Source: Bacillus sp. MM2020_4
Lineage (GTDB): Bacteria; Bacillota; Bacilli; Bacillales; Cytobacillaceae
Direction: 5' to 3'
Length of the DNA: 64,000 nt
Assembly (NCBI RefSeq): GCF_011250555.1
Contig: NZ_JAANMZ010000013.1
Span: forward strand, 1 to 64,000
Shown here: piece by piece, positions 1 to 8,050 of the stretch
Numbering within the stretch: position 1 is the first letter of the stretch
How the letters are laid out: every line of letters begins with the position of its first letter
Program-made: the position numbers and the translations under genes
The notes under the pieces: generated by a model
What the model saw: only the letters and a program-made list of their open reading frames with translations
Told to the model about the DNA's origin: nothing
The model's database searches: none

Positions 1-3
1 AGC

Positions 4-29
4 AAAAGCGGTTTTAATTACCGCCTTTT
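4..29 (+). terminator. Terminator of an upstream gene
   Basis: An AAAAGCGGT arm pairs with ACCGCCTTTT around a short AT loop. The gene it would end lies outside the window. It may also be a weak bidirectional hairpin. Confidence 0.5.
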
Positions 30-89
30 GGAAATTGTAATAAAAACTAGCAATGAAGTAAATAAAAATATAGTAAGGAGTGAAACCAT

Positions 90-398
90 ATGAATGAAGA
101 ATTAAAAGAAAACATTATGGGTGCATTAGAGTTAGTTATTGACCCTGAGTTAGGTGTCGACATCGTCAATTTAGGCTTGGTATATGATGTTGAATTGGAT
201 GATGAGGGAAAGGCTACAGTTACGATGACGTTAACGGCAATGGGCTGCCCACTTGCTGGAACCATTGTCGACCAAGTGAAAAGAGCACTAACTGACATCC
301 CTGAGATCAAAGAAACGGAAGTAAATATTGTTTGGAATCCGCCTTGGAATAAAGAAATGATGTCCCGTTATGCGAAAATCGCCTTAGGTATCCGTTAA
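90..398 (+). CDS. yitW: YitW, MIP18/DUF59 iron-sulfur assembly factor
   Basis: Small (102 aa) DUF59/PaaD-like protein. Family members help mature or deliver Fe-S clusters in the cytoplasm. The visible signature is the N-terminal DPELGVDIVNLGL segment (about residues 18-30) and the TAMGCPLAG motif around residue 50, whose cysteine is the conserved family residue. Length equals B. subtilis YitW. A good SD (AAGGAG) precedes the ATG. A DsrE-type gene follows 16 nt downstream, so the two probably form one operon. The family call is secure; the specific client proteins are unknown. Confidence 0.93.
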   Translation: MNEELKENIMGALELVIDPELGVDIVNLGLVYDVELDDEGKATVTMTLTAMGCPLAGTIVDQVKRALTDIPEIKETEVNIVWNPPWNKEMMSRYAKIALGIR

Positions 399-414
399 GG
401 AGTGATGATAGCAC

Positions 415-753
415 ATGAAAAATAAAGTGATTTTAGTTAGCTCGAATCAACTTGGCAGGGGCGACCAAACTCTTGGTGAAAGTATCCTTGAAACTTTCTT
501 TACGATACTAAAGCAAAAGGAAGAGCTCCCGGCAGCCGTCTTTTGTATGAATAGCGGAGTACTCACCATGACTGAGGAATCTCTTGTCTCGGTTCATCTA
601 AAAGAATTGGAAGCAAAAGGTGTCGATATTTTAGCATGTAAAACATGTGCCGACCACTATGAAGTAACTGACAAATTGGAAGTTGGCAAAATTAGTGGGA
701 TGGGCGACTTTATTGATTTGGCAGCAAAATATGAGATTTTAACCATATCTTAA
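415..753 (+). CDS. DsrE/YedF-type sulfur-relay protein
   Basis: This 112-aa cytoplasmic protein resembles the C-terminal DsrE-like domain of YedF. It has the VFCMNSGV segment with Cys44 and a C-x2-C motif (Cys75, Cys78) followed by AD-HY, the positions of the usual conserved cysteines. Full-length YedF carries an N-terminal TusA/SirA domain that is absent here. Family members are thought to carry persulfide sulfur, or to act in selenium metabolism; no selenium gene is visible nearby. It sits directly behind yitW, which suggests a link to Fe-S or sulfur trafficking, but that is inference. Confidence 0.8.
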   Translation: MKNKVILVSSNQLGRGDQTLGESILETFFTILKQKEELPAAVFCMNSGVLTMTEESLVSVHLKELEAKGVDILACKTCADHYEVTDKLEVGKISGMGDFIDLAAKYEILTIS

Positions 754-758
754 AAAGA

Positions 759-788
759 AAGGAATGAGGTGCTCGCACCTCATTCCTT
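759..788. terminator. Bidirectional terminator
   Basis: A 13-bp perfect stem (AAGGAATGAGGTG / CACCTCATTCCTT) closes a CTCG tetraloop. It lies between the DsrE gene and the convergent DUF3941 gene, with A/T runs on both sides. Confidence 0.85.
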
Positions 789-789
789 A

Positions 790-921
790 TTATTTATGGT
801 CTGTTTTCTTTGAGTATTGATTTTTCCCTGCCTGACGGTTTTTTTCACGCATCATATTCTTTTCGTGATGAAGGGCATTATTGTCTTTTGCTTTTTTGTC
901 ATTATCAGAAGTGTGCGGCAT
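790..921 (-). CDS. Small DUF3941-type protein
   Basis: This 43-aa gene reads MPHTSDNDKKAKDNNALHHE at its N-terminus and ends in a very basic, Asn/Lys/Gln-rich tail (QYSKKTDHK). The start is supported by an AAAGGAG SD about 8 nt upstream. Composition, length and the D-N-D-K-K-A-K-D-N-N-A-L-H-H-E-K-N block match the DUF3941 family of Bacillaceae as I recall it. The function is unknown. The protein has no membrane segment and no cysteine. It lies between two convergent operons and ends at the shared terminator. Confidence 0.78.
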   Translation of the reverse strand: MPHTSDNDKKAKDNNALHHEKNMMREKNRQAGKNQYSKKTDHK

Positions 922-985
922 TACCATGCTCCTTTCAAAATCACTTGCAACCTTAGTGTAAGCATTAAGAAAGAGAGTATGTAAG

Positions 986-1846
986 TTAGTTTTTTACATA
1001 TGTCCAGCTACCTTCTTGGTAGACCTTACCTTCTTTCATCAGTTTCCCCAGCGCACGTTTAAAGGCCCCTTTGCTTAAGTCAAACCGCTCTTGGATATCT
1101 TCCGGTGTGCTTTTATCACTAAATGGCATGGCACCATTTCTACTCATTAAGTACTCGTAGATTCTAGCTGCATCCAAATCTTGTGATTCCTCTTTTCTTG
1201 CTAGTAAAGAAACATTAATCGTTCCATCTTCCTTGACGTCAATGATCCGTCCTTCTACTTTTTCACCTAATCGTGGCTCTGTACCCCGTTGTGATTCATG
1301 AATAAATCCTTTAAAGCCTTCAATTGTGTAGACCCAGCTGCCTACCTTTGCCGTACGGTATATATGACCTTGGATATTTTTATTAAAATCTTTCTCGGTT
1401 GCCTTGACGGAAATCGATTGAATCACTTGATCACTGGCTTGCTTTGCATAAATCAGATGATTACGATTTACTCTTAGGGTGACATACACCATATCACCGA
1501 TGTTCGGCCAGACCGATTGATGGGCTGGAAGATCATCAGCACCTAACAGAATATCCTTTGGGAGGCCAATATTTAAAAAGACGCCGATTTTCGGGTTTGT
1601 ATCTGTTACTTTTACCCAAGCGTATTGTCCAACAGAAACTTCCGGAATCGTCATCGAAGCGGATATTCTCCCTTGTGAATCGACAAATAAAAAGACTTCG
1701 ACTTCGTCTCCTTCCGCTAATTCTTGATGCGCTTGATTACTATGCAATAAAACATCTTCATTTCCATCAGATAAAAAATAGCCAAACTCGGCTTTCCGCG
1801 CAACAGTTAGCGTTGTTGCTTGACCTATTAATTCATTGAGTGACAT
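986..1846 (-). CDS. cvfB: CvfB/YitL S1-domain RNA-binding protein
   Basis: This 286-aa protein has several S1-like OB folds and a C-terminal winged-helix domain. The clearest S1 repeat is KVGSWVYTIEGFKGFIHESQ (about residues 169-188), followed by GEKVEGRIIDVKEDGTINVS. The last ~60 residues contain the FDLSKGAFKRALGKLMKEGK helix-turn-helix-like stretch. Orthologs are B. subtilis YitL and Staphylococcus CvfB, which affects virulence-factor expression. An AAAAGGGGAG SD precedes the ATG. It is transcribed divergently from yajQ. Confidence 0.9.
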   Translation of the reverse strand: MSLNELIGQATTLTVARKAEFGYFLSDGNEDVLLHSNQAHQELAEGDEVEVFLFVDSQGRISASMTIPEVSVGQYAWVKVTDTNPKIGVFLNIGLPKDILLGADDLPAHQSVWPNIGDMVYVTLRVNRNHLIYAKQASDQVIQSISVKATEKDFNKNIQGHIYRTAKVGSWVYTIEGFKGFIHESQRGTEPRLGEKVEGRIIDVKEDGTINVSLLARKEESQDLDAARIYEYLMSRNGAMPFSDKSTPEDIQERFDLSKGAFKRALGKLMKEGKVYQEGSWTYVKN

Positions 1847-1893
1847 ATATAACTCCCCTTTTCTTTTTTCGGAGATTTTTCCTGTGAGATTCC

Positions 1894-1930
1894 TGTCTAG
1901 CGCAAGCAGACAAGGCGCTTCCGCTTTTCT
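1894..1930. repeat. Right-end fragment of an interspersed repeat
   Basis: The segment from GTCTAGCGC to GGCGCTTCCGCTTTTCT matches the outer end of the longer repeats at 48500-48619 and, inverted, 2605-2748. It lies in the cvfB-yajQ divergent intergenic region. Confidence 0.6.
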
Positions 1931-2030
1931 AATCTTGTTTAGACTGATATATTTTACTATAATGTACCCATAAAGGGAAACTTTTGCAGGAGCTTATGTT
2001 TCTATTTATTTTAAAATGGAGGTTAAAACG

Positions 2031-2522
2031 ATGTCTAAAGACAGCTCATTTGATATTGTATCCAAAGTTGAATTTACCGAAGTCACAAATGCCATTACGG
2101 CAACAATGAAAGAGATCGGCACCCGTTACGATTTTAAGGGCAGCAAAAGTGAAGTTTCACTTGATAAGGAAGAGCTGGTCCTCATTTCTGACGACGAATA
2201 TAAAATGGATCAATTAAAGGATGTATTGTTTAGTAAATTAATTAAAAGAGGTGTTCCTGTAAAAAATCTTGATTATGGGAAAATCGAAAGGGCATCAGGA
2301 GGAACCGTGCGGCAAAGAGCAAAAATTGCTCAAGGGATCGATAAAGAAAATGCTAAAAAGATTAATACGATTATTAAAAATAGTGGTGTCAAAGTGAAAA
2401 GTCAAGTGCAGGACGATCAGGTCCGTGTCAGCGGCAAAAACCGGGATGATTTACAAAAAATTATTTCCTTAGTCCGTGAAGCAGACCTTAGTATTGATGT
2501 CCAATTCATCAATTACCGATAA
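2031..2522 (+). CDS. yajQ: YajQ/YitK family nucleotide-binding protein
   Basis: This 163-aa protein belongs to the UPF0234/YajQ family, two ferredoxin-like domains that bind nucleotides or RNA. Recognisable parts are the N-terminal [16 protein letters not shown] block, the [13 protein letters not shown] block and the C-terminal FINYR end. An upstream in-frame ATG at 2016 overlaps the SD sequence (GGAGGT, 2019-2024). The ATG at 2031 is therefore the sensible start, and it gives the usual family length. Some orthologs elsewhere bind cyclic-di-GMP; nothing here shows that for this protein. Confidence 0.92.
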   Translation: MSKDSSFDIVSKVEFTEVTNAITATMKEIGTRYDFKGSKSEVSLDKEELVLISDDEYKMDQLKDVLFSKLIKRGVPVKNLDYGKIERASGGTVRQRAKIAQGIDKENAKKINTIIKNSGVKVKSQVQDDQVRVSGKNRDDLQKIISLVREADLSIDVQFINYR

Positions 2523-2528
2523 GGTGTT

Positions 2529-2560
2529 AGGCAGAAGGTTTAATCCTTCATGCCTTTTTT
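2529..2560 (+). terminator. yajQ terminator
   Basis: The arms AGGCA-AAGG and CCTT-TGCCT pair and are followed by six T residues, just after the yajQ stop codon. Confidence 0.8.
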
Positions 2561-2604
2561 ATTTCTTTTCATAATTTAACTCATTTAAAGAAAACTAACA
2601 AGAT

Positions 2605-2748
2605 AAAGCGGAAGGCGCCCGTCTATCGGCGTATGGACTGGAGCGCTTCGACTGAGATAAAGGAAACACGGAGAGCGTAGCGATCCGATGTTGACTTATC
2701 GTAGGGAGAAGAGCGAAGTACACTAGCCGATGGCGCCTGGAGCTGGGC
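2605..2748. repeat. Interspersed GC-rich repeat, full-length-like copy
   Basis: A ~144-bp element fills most of the yajQ-SDR gap. It starts AAAGCGGAAGGCGCCCG and ends GGCGCCTGGAGCTGGGC. Near-terminal ATCGGC and GCCGAT blocks are inverted repeats of each other. Related pieces occur at 1894, 7984, 21975, 27500 and 48500. No start codon with an SD makes it look coding. Confidence 0.75.
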
Positions 2749-2802
2749 AAATCTCAAAGTTAAAATTATATTTTTTTGATAAACTAACGGAGGTTTTCAT
2801 AA

Positions 2803-3675
2803 ATGAGTAGTAATAAAAACCAACAAAAGCAAACATTTCCTCCCCAGCATCAAAACCACCAGCCTGGAATAGAAAGTGAAATGAATCCGCTTCCCATTTC
2901 TGTTGCTCCCAATTATAAGGCTGGAGGCAAATTAGCTGGTAAAACCGCGATCATTACGGGGGGCGATAGTGGAATCGGCAAATCTGTTGCGGTTTATTTT
3001 GCCAAGGAGGGTGCAGATATCGCGATTGTTTATTTAGAAGAACATCAGGATGCCGAGGAAACAAAGCAGCTAATCGAAGCAGAAGGTCGCACTTGCCTCC
3101 TTTATGCCGGTGACATTGGCGATGAAGAATTTTGTAAAGAGATCGTGAATAAGACAATCGATCAATTTGGTAAGCTGGATATACTCGTCAATAATGCGGC
3201 AGAGCAGCATCCACAACAAAGCCTATTGAATATTACATCCGCACAGCTGGAGAAAACATTTCGAACCAATCTATTTTCCTACTTTTATATGACCAAAATG
3301 GCTCTTCCCTATTTACAGGAAGGGGCATCCATCATTAACACCGCATCGATTACAGCGTATGAAGGAAATGAACAATTACTTGATTACTCCGCATCTAAGG
3401 GAGCCATTGTTTCTTTTACGCGATCCTTGGCCATGTCACTCGCTGCACAGGGAATACGTGTAAATGGAGTAGCTCCAGGCCCTATTTGGACTCCGCTCAT
3501 CCCATCGACATTTACGGAGGATAAAGTAGCCACGTTTGGGTCTACCTCTCCGATGGGACGTGCAGGACAGCCTTATGAGTTGGCACCCGCCTATGTGTTC
3601 TTAGCGTCTGATGACTCCTCATATGTCAGCGGGCAAATGATTCATGTAAATGGCGGGACAATTGTCAATAGCTAA
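2803..3675 (+). CDS. SDR-family oxidoreductase, YdaD/YhdF/YhxD-like
   Basis: This 290-aa NAD(P)-dependent short-chain dehydrogenase carries the ~45-residue Gln/Pro-rich N-terminal extension of the Bacillus general-stress SDRs. The cofactor loop is TGGDSGIG (residues 52-59). NNAA lies at 130-133 and the catalytic set is Ser182, Tyr195 and Lys199 (YSASK). A GGAGG SD lies 9 nt before the ATG. The substrate is unknown. In B. subtilis close relatives belong to the sigma-B regulon; I did not find a convincing sigma-B promoter here. Confidence 0.9.
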   Translation: MSSNKNQQKQTFPPQHQNHQPGIESEMNPLPISVAPNYKAGGKLAGKTAIITGGDSGIGKSVAVYFAKEGADIAIVYLEEHQDAEETKQLIEAEGRTCLLYAGDIGDEEFCKEIVNKTIDQFGKLDILVNNAAEQHPQQSLLNITSAQLEKTFRTNLFSYFYMTKMALPYLQEGASIINTASITAYEGNEQLLDYSASKGAIVSFTRSLAMSLAAQGIRVNGVAPGPIWTPLIPSTFTEDKVATFGSTSPMGRAGQPYELAPAYVFLASDDSSYVSGQMIHVNGGTIVNS

Positions 3676-3681
3676 AAAAAT

Positions 3682-3706
3682 GTATCGGCGGGACAACCGC
3701 CGATAC
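3682..3706. terminator. Bidirectional terminator
   Basis: A perfect 10-bp stem, GTATCGGCGG / CCGCCGATAC, with a GACAA loop separates the convergent SDR and GH13-like genes. There is an A-run on the left and T-rich sequence on the right. Confidence 0.85.
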
Positions 3707-3709
3707 GTT

Positions 3710-5236
3710 TTAGTCTATTCTTTTCGTTTTTCTTCTCTTGATGAGGAAGTAAAGGAAAATACCGACCAAGATGTAAACGACAATTAAGGAGGCAATAAGT
3801 GAAATCTTAATTCCACTTTTTTCGGTCAGTACATATATTTCGGAATTATCGCGATCTTGGATGAGAATGTATTGATGTTGACGACTGCGAACAAGATCCC
3901 CCCCAAGTAAACCACGAAGCTCCTTACCGTCCGCTAACTGCTTATCTGTTAAAATAACCTTTTGTGATTTGGTGGAATTATTGATGGCAACGACTGATGT
4001 TTCCCCTTTATAGACCCGTTTATAAACCACCATTCCACCTTTGTCATAAAGCACTTCCATCGTCCCTCTTGTTAAGGAAGCAAGTTGCTTTCGCTGCTCG
4101 GCAAGCTTGGTAATATATTCGATCAGTTCTTTTTCCGTACGAAAATTCATTTGTCTGCGGTTATCGGGAATATCTCCCCCAATTAAGGCAATTTCTGTTC
4201 CATAATAAAACATCGGAACACCTGGGGTCGTATACAAATAGGTTAATGCTGTTTTCCACCGTGAGCCAGGAAACTGTCTCTTGTCAACAATATCATTCGT
4301 AAATCTTGTTGTATATTCATTATCTAAAAAGTTGGCCATTAATCCGGCTTTTTTTTCAGAACTATAAAAGTCAGAGTTAAGGGGGCTAAAAGATTGATTT
4401 GTCGTTGCGAAAGCCTTTCTTAATTTCTCACTTTGGGAATAATCAAATAAGCTGTCGATTCCGGCACCATGATATTTATTTACATCCAATGCCGCATTCT
4501 CAGCTGGAAGGCCAATTAGGAAAAATCCCTTTTTCCCTTTCTTTACCTCCTTTGAAAAATCAGTCCAAAAGCTTACTGGAACATGATTGACCTCTGGAAG
4601 GCTATATCCATCCACATCTGTTTTCTTCATCCACCATTTTGCTGCATCGATTAAGTACTTTTTGACTTCGGGGTTGTCCTGATTAAGGTCAGGTAATCCA
4701 TCCACCCAGCCATTTTCTAGCTCTTGCTGATTATTCGTATCAACGATTTCCTGTTTTTGATGAAACCAGTCTTGTTTGCTTGGATCCTTTACCCACGGAT
4801 GGGTAGCGGCAGTGTTATTTGTGACAAAATCCATTAATACCTTTATTTTTCGCTTATGTGCTTCTTTTACAAGCTTTTGAAACGTCTTCATCGATCCAAA
4901 ATGCTCATCCGTTTTGTAAAAATCATTCACCCAATAGCCATGGTATCCATTCTTGGCATTATCGAAGATGGGTGTTAAACGAATGGCAGTGAAGCCCATA
5001 TCCTGTATGTAATCTAATTTGTCAATAATCCCTTGAAAGTCGCCGCCGTTATAGACATTCGGGTCCTTGGCATTCACATCGATATCATTGTTTATATCCC
5101 CGTTGTTGAACCGGTCAATCATGATAGAATATACAGTTTCATCCTGCCACAGCCTGTCTTTCTTTTCTATAGCAGCTTGGGCCGGCAGGGCTGAAATGAA
5201 TAATAAGGTGATTAAAAAGAGTGTAATTTTCTTCAT
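3710..5236 (-). CDS. Catalytically degenerate GH13 alpha-amylase-like membrane protein
   Basis: This 508-aa protein has a signal peptide (residues 1-21), a GH13 (beta/alpha)8 domain, a C-terminal beta domain, one membrane helix (about 476-499) and a basic tail, so it should be anchored outside the cell. The LPDL signature (181-184) and Trp201-Trp202 pair place it near the GH13_45-type bacillar amylases. All three catalytic positions are replaced. The nucleophile Asp is Pro214 (GYSLPEVNH), the acid/base Glu is Leu243 (FLIGLPAE), and the third Asp is Tyr308 (FLDNEYTTRF). The region I histidine is also gone (DFVTNN). It is probably a non-hydrolytic glucan-binding or structural protein. The frame is intact, so it is not simple decay. 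Confidence 0.88.
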   Translation of the reverse strand: MKKITLFLITLLFISALPAQAAIEKKDRLWQDETVYSIMIDRFNNGDINNDIDVNAKDPNVYNGGDFQGIIDKLDYIQDMGFTAIRLTPIFDNAKNGYHGYWVNDFYKTDEHFGSMKTFQKLVKEAHKRKIKVLMDFVTNNTAATHPWVKDPSKQDWFHQKQEIVDTNNQQELENGWVDGLPDLNQDNPEVKKYLIDAAKWWMKKTDVDGYSLPEVNHVPVSFWTDFSKEVKKGKKGFFLIGLPAENAALDVNKYHGAGIDSLFDYSQSEKLRKAFATTNQSFSPLNSDFYSSEKKAGLMANFLDNEYTTRFTNDIVDKRQFPGSRWKTALTYLYTTPGVPMFYYGTEIALIGGDIPDNRRQMNFRTEKELIEYITKLAEQRKQLASLTRGTMEVLYDKGGMVVYKRVYKGETSVVAINNSTKSQKVILTDKQLADGKELRGLLGGDLVRSRQHQYILIQDRDNSEIYVLTEKSGIKISLIASLIVVYILVGIFLYFLIKRRKTKRID

Positions 5237-5368
5237 CTGTTTTCCTCCTCCAAAAAAGGGAAGAGCACCCTCTTCCCAACACTTATTTTAATCTAATAAG
5301 GTTTTTATTCCAAATTTAATTTCTACTTTTTGAAATAAAACTGCATTTTTCATTTGTTGATTCACTTT

Positions 5369-7216
5369 CTATTTCACTATATTAATATCGTAATCCTTAA
5401 ACCATGTGTGAAGCTGCACAAGATAGGCCAATAATTGCGGCCCTGTCATGAGCTGGCCAAACCATGGTTCTTGAAAGGATGTCCCCCCCGTCTCGACAAT
5501 CTTTTCCAAGCGATCCTTTTGGAAAAATTCATGCAATACCGAGGATTTATCTTGTAGGATTGACTCCACCCATTTTTGAATGGCCACCGTATATGCCGGA
5601 TTGTGCGTCTTTGGATAAGGACTTTTCTTTCGGTAAAGGACCTCCTCCGGAAGAATCCCCTCAAAGGCCTTTCTTAGAATTCCTTTTTCCCTGCCGCGGT
5701 ACATTTTCATCTCCCATGGGATGTTCCACACGTATTCCACAAGTCGGTGGTCAGCAAATGGAACTCTGACTTCAAGGCTCGCCCCCATACTCATGCGGTC
5801 TTTTCGATCCAGCAATGTCGTCATAAACCAGGTCATATTAATATAAAACAATTCTCTCCGCTTCGCTTCAACCAAACTTTCCCCTTCCATTTTCGGGGTT
5901 TCCGCAATAGCTTTTTGATATTGTTCACTGCTGTATTCATCCAGTTTCAATTTTTCCTGCCAATGCGATTTTAATAAATCTTGTCTCTCACCGACAGAAC
6001 GCATCCATGGAAAACCCGGGCGTTCAAGATCTTGTTTACGATGAAACCATGGATATCCTCCGAAAATTTCATCGGCGCATTCGCCCGATAGGCCGACAAC
6101 AAAGTCTTTTTTTATTTCTTTACAAAACCATAATAAGGAAGAATCCACATCTGCCATGCCCGGAAAATCTCTAACATGTGTGGCCTCCAATAAATCATGT
6201 ACGAGCTGCTGCTGTGATATCGTTTTGTTAAAATGTTTCGTATGAAATTGATCTGTTATCATTTGTATGAATCGCTCATCAGCATCAGGCTGAAATTCAT
6301 TCGAGGAAAAATATTGGTCATTTCCTTCATAATCGATGGAATACGTATGAAGCTTCCCTTTTCCCTGTTCTTGAAATCCTTTTGCAGCAATGGCCGTAAT
6401 GATGCTGGAATCAAGACCCCCGGATAAGAATGTACATAAGGGTACATCGGAAACAAGCTGTCTCGTTACAGCGTCGGTCACTAAATAACGAACCTTTTCC
6501 GCTGTTTCTTCGACACCATCCTTATGCTCTTCACTTTTTACATTCCAATAGCGCCATATTTTTAGGCCGTTTTTTGAAAATGTCAGCGCATGAGCGGGTC
6601 TTAACTCTTTCATTCCTTTAAACACACCGGACCCTGGAGCCCTTGATGGCCCTGCACCAAATATTTCAGCTAGCCCTTCCTGGTCAATTTCAGTTTTGAT
6701 TTCCGGATGGGCTAGAATGGCCTTCAACTCTGAAGCAAAGATAAGCCCTTTTTTATGCTCGGTGAAAAATAATGGTTTTACTCCAAGCCGATCTCGTCCA
6801 ATAAAGAGTTGTTCTCTTTTCGAATCCCATATGGCAAAGGCATATATGCCGTTTAAATAATTTACACATTCCTCCGCCCATTCTATATAGGCAGTTAACA
6901 GAACTTCTGTATCAGAATGACCTTTAAAGGAATATCCTTTAGTATGGAGTATTTTGCGGATATCTTCAGTGTTATATAATTCGCCGTTGTAGCAAATGGT
7001 GTAATCAAGATCCCCTTTTTGCTTGGTCATCGGTTGTCTGCCCCCTTCAGGATCGACAACAATTAACCGCTTATGACCAAAACCAACATGTGTATCAAAC
7101 CAAATGTTGGTTTCATCAGGACCCCTTTTCGCTAACGTATTCACCATTTTCGTTAATGTATCTGTTTCGTTTTTTATTGGATGTGAAAAATTTACCCACC
7201 CCGAGATTCCGCACAT
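5369..7216 (-). CDS. asnO: Glutamine-hydrolysing asparagine synthetase, AsnO/AsnB
   Basis: This 615-aa enzyme makes asparagine from aspartate, ATP and glutamine. Cys2 (MCGISGW) is the N-terminal glutaminase nucleophile. The synthetase domain shows the ATP pyrophosphatase loop LSGGLDSS. An ATG two codons upstream (7222) also exists. The start at 7216 is preferred because the nucleophile must follow the initiator Met, and the AGGAG SD is then 10 nt away rather than 4. In B. subtilis asnO lies near yisL and gerP and is used in sporulation; the neighbourhood here is the same. Confidence 0.93.
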   Translation of the reverse strand: MCGISGWVNFSHPIKNETDTLTKMVNTLAKRGPDETNIWFDTHVGFGHKRLIVVDPEGGRQPMTKQKGDLDYTICYNGELYNTEDIRKILHTKGYSFKGHSDTEVLLTAYIEWAEECVNYLNGIYAFAIWDSKREQLFIGRDRLGVKPLFFTEHKKGLIFASELKAILAHPEIKTEIDQEGLAEIFGAGPSRAPGSGVFKGMKELRPAHALTFSKNGLKIWRYWNVKSEEHKDGVEETAEKVRYLVTDAVTRQLVSDVPLCTFLSGGLDSSIITAIAAKGFQEQGKGKLHTYSIDYEGNDQYFSSNEFQPDADERFIQMITDQFHTKHFNKTISQQQLVHDLLEATHVRDFPGMADVDSSLLWFCKEIKKDFVVGLSGECADEIFGGYPWFHRKQDLERPGFPWMRSVGERQDLLKSHWQEKLKLDEYSSEQYQKAIAETPKMEGESLVEAKRRELFYINMTWFMTTLLDRKDRMSMGASLEVRVPFADHRLVEYVWNIPWEMKMYRGREKGILRKAFEGILPEEVLYRKKSPYPKTHNPAYTVAIQKWVESILQDKSSVLHEFFQKDRLEKIVETGGTSFQEPWFGQLMTGPQLLAYLVQLHTWFKDYDINIVK

Positions 7217-7416
7217 TGACATCTCACTCCTTTACAAAAAATTATAGATCGATCATGCATGCTCTATAGTATTCAGCCCATGTCAAATGGTTAATTGTCC
7301 ATATAACTGCAACCCAGTATAAATTTATACTTATTTTTTAAAAAAACTTTAGTTATAAAACGTCAGGAAGATGTCTAAAAAGAAAAATGAAAGCAACTGT
7401 GCTACGGAGGTTAACA

Positions 7417-7980
7417 ATGAATCGACAGCAACGAATAAATCTATATAATAGCCAGCAAAGGGCCTACAATGAGGGAACAGTGGAACAGATTAACAATCAA
7501 TGGATATTTTTCGATGAGGAGACAGAGGAAGCAACTATGCTCGATGATTTCGTTCATCAAGAAATTGAAATCTTTCGTTTGAACCGCTGGAAAAAAGGAA
7601 TATTGAATGAACCGGGAAAAATTCATTGTGGAAAGGAAGCGATTATGCTTCGTGATCACGATACAATACGAATGAGGAAACACTTAATTTACTCATTAGA
7701 AAGACTTTTAGATGGAGTAAACGATGATGCTTTTTTCCAATTTATCACTACATTAAATTCCCTGAATTTTTCTATTTATGATTGTATTTATTGTTATAAC
7801 CATTTATCCTTCTTATCAGATGAACACCGTAAGGACGGGGTGAATTTTTTGGTATTTGACAATCAGGAGCAAATTTGCAATGTCCAGCATCACTTCTGTT
7901 ATTATGAAAAGGTCAATGACCGATTTGAATTCACCTTAAACACTGGGAAGCGATTAATAATAGAAAAAATGATTTCTTAA
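7417..7980 (+). CDS. DUF2777-type hypothetical protein
   Basis: This 187-aa soluble protein has no signal peptide or membrane segment. The N-terminal half (NRQQRINLYNSQQRAYNEGTVE onward, then the WIFFDEETEEATMLDDF block) matches my recollection of the Bacillaceae DUF2777 family. The C-terminal half has several cysteines (C-I-Y-C, C-N, C-Y-Y). The start is the ATG at 7417, 6 nt after a CGGAGG SD. An ATG at 7387 in the same frame has no SD. The function is unknown. Confidence 0.72.
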   Translation: MNRQQRINLYNSQQRAYNEGTVEQINNQWIFFDEETEEATMLDDFVHQEIEIFRLNRWKKGILNEPGKIHCGKEAIMLRDHDTIRMRKHLIYSLERLLDGVNDDAFFQFITTLNSLNFSIYDCIYCYNHLSFLSDEHRKDGVNFLVFDNQEQICNVQHHFCYYEKVNDRFEFTLNTGKRLIIEKMIS

Positions 7981-7983
7981 AGA

Positions 7984-8010
7984 ATAGCGGAAGGCGCCTG
8001 GAGATGGACA
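7984..8010. repeat. Collapsed mini-copy of the interspersed repeat
   Basis: The 25 bp AGCGGAAGGCGCC-TGGAGATGGACA joins the two outer ends of the 2605-2748 element at a single GGCGCC. This is as if everything between its two GGCGCC copies had been deleted. Confidence 0.6.
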
Positions 8011-8013
8011 ATA

Positions 8014-8048
8014 AGAAAAAGGTGTGGGGGCGCTCACACCCTTTTTCT
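8014..8048. terminator. Bidirectional terminator
   Basis: AGAAAAAGGTGTG pairs with CACACC-CTTTTTCT between the convergent DUF2777-type and ThiF genes. Confidence 0.8.
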
Positions 8049-8050
8049 AT

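Noticed and set aside
7260..7330. TTGACA-like -35 box upstream of asnO
   Set aside because: The nearest TATAGA -10-like box is only 12 nt away and no good box exists at 16-18 nt; a sigma-E promoter could not be assigned either.
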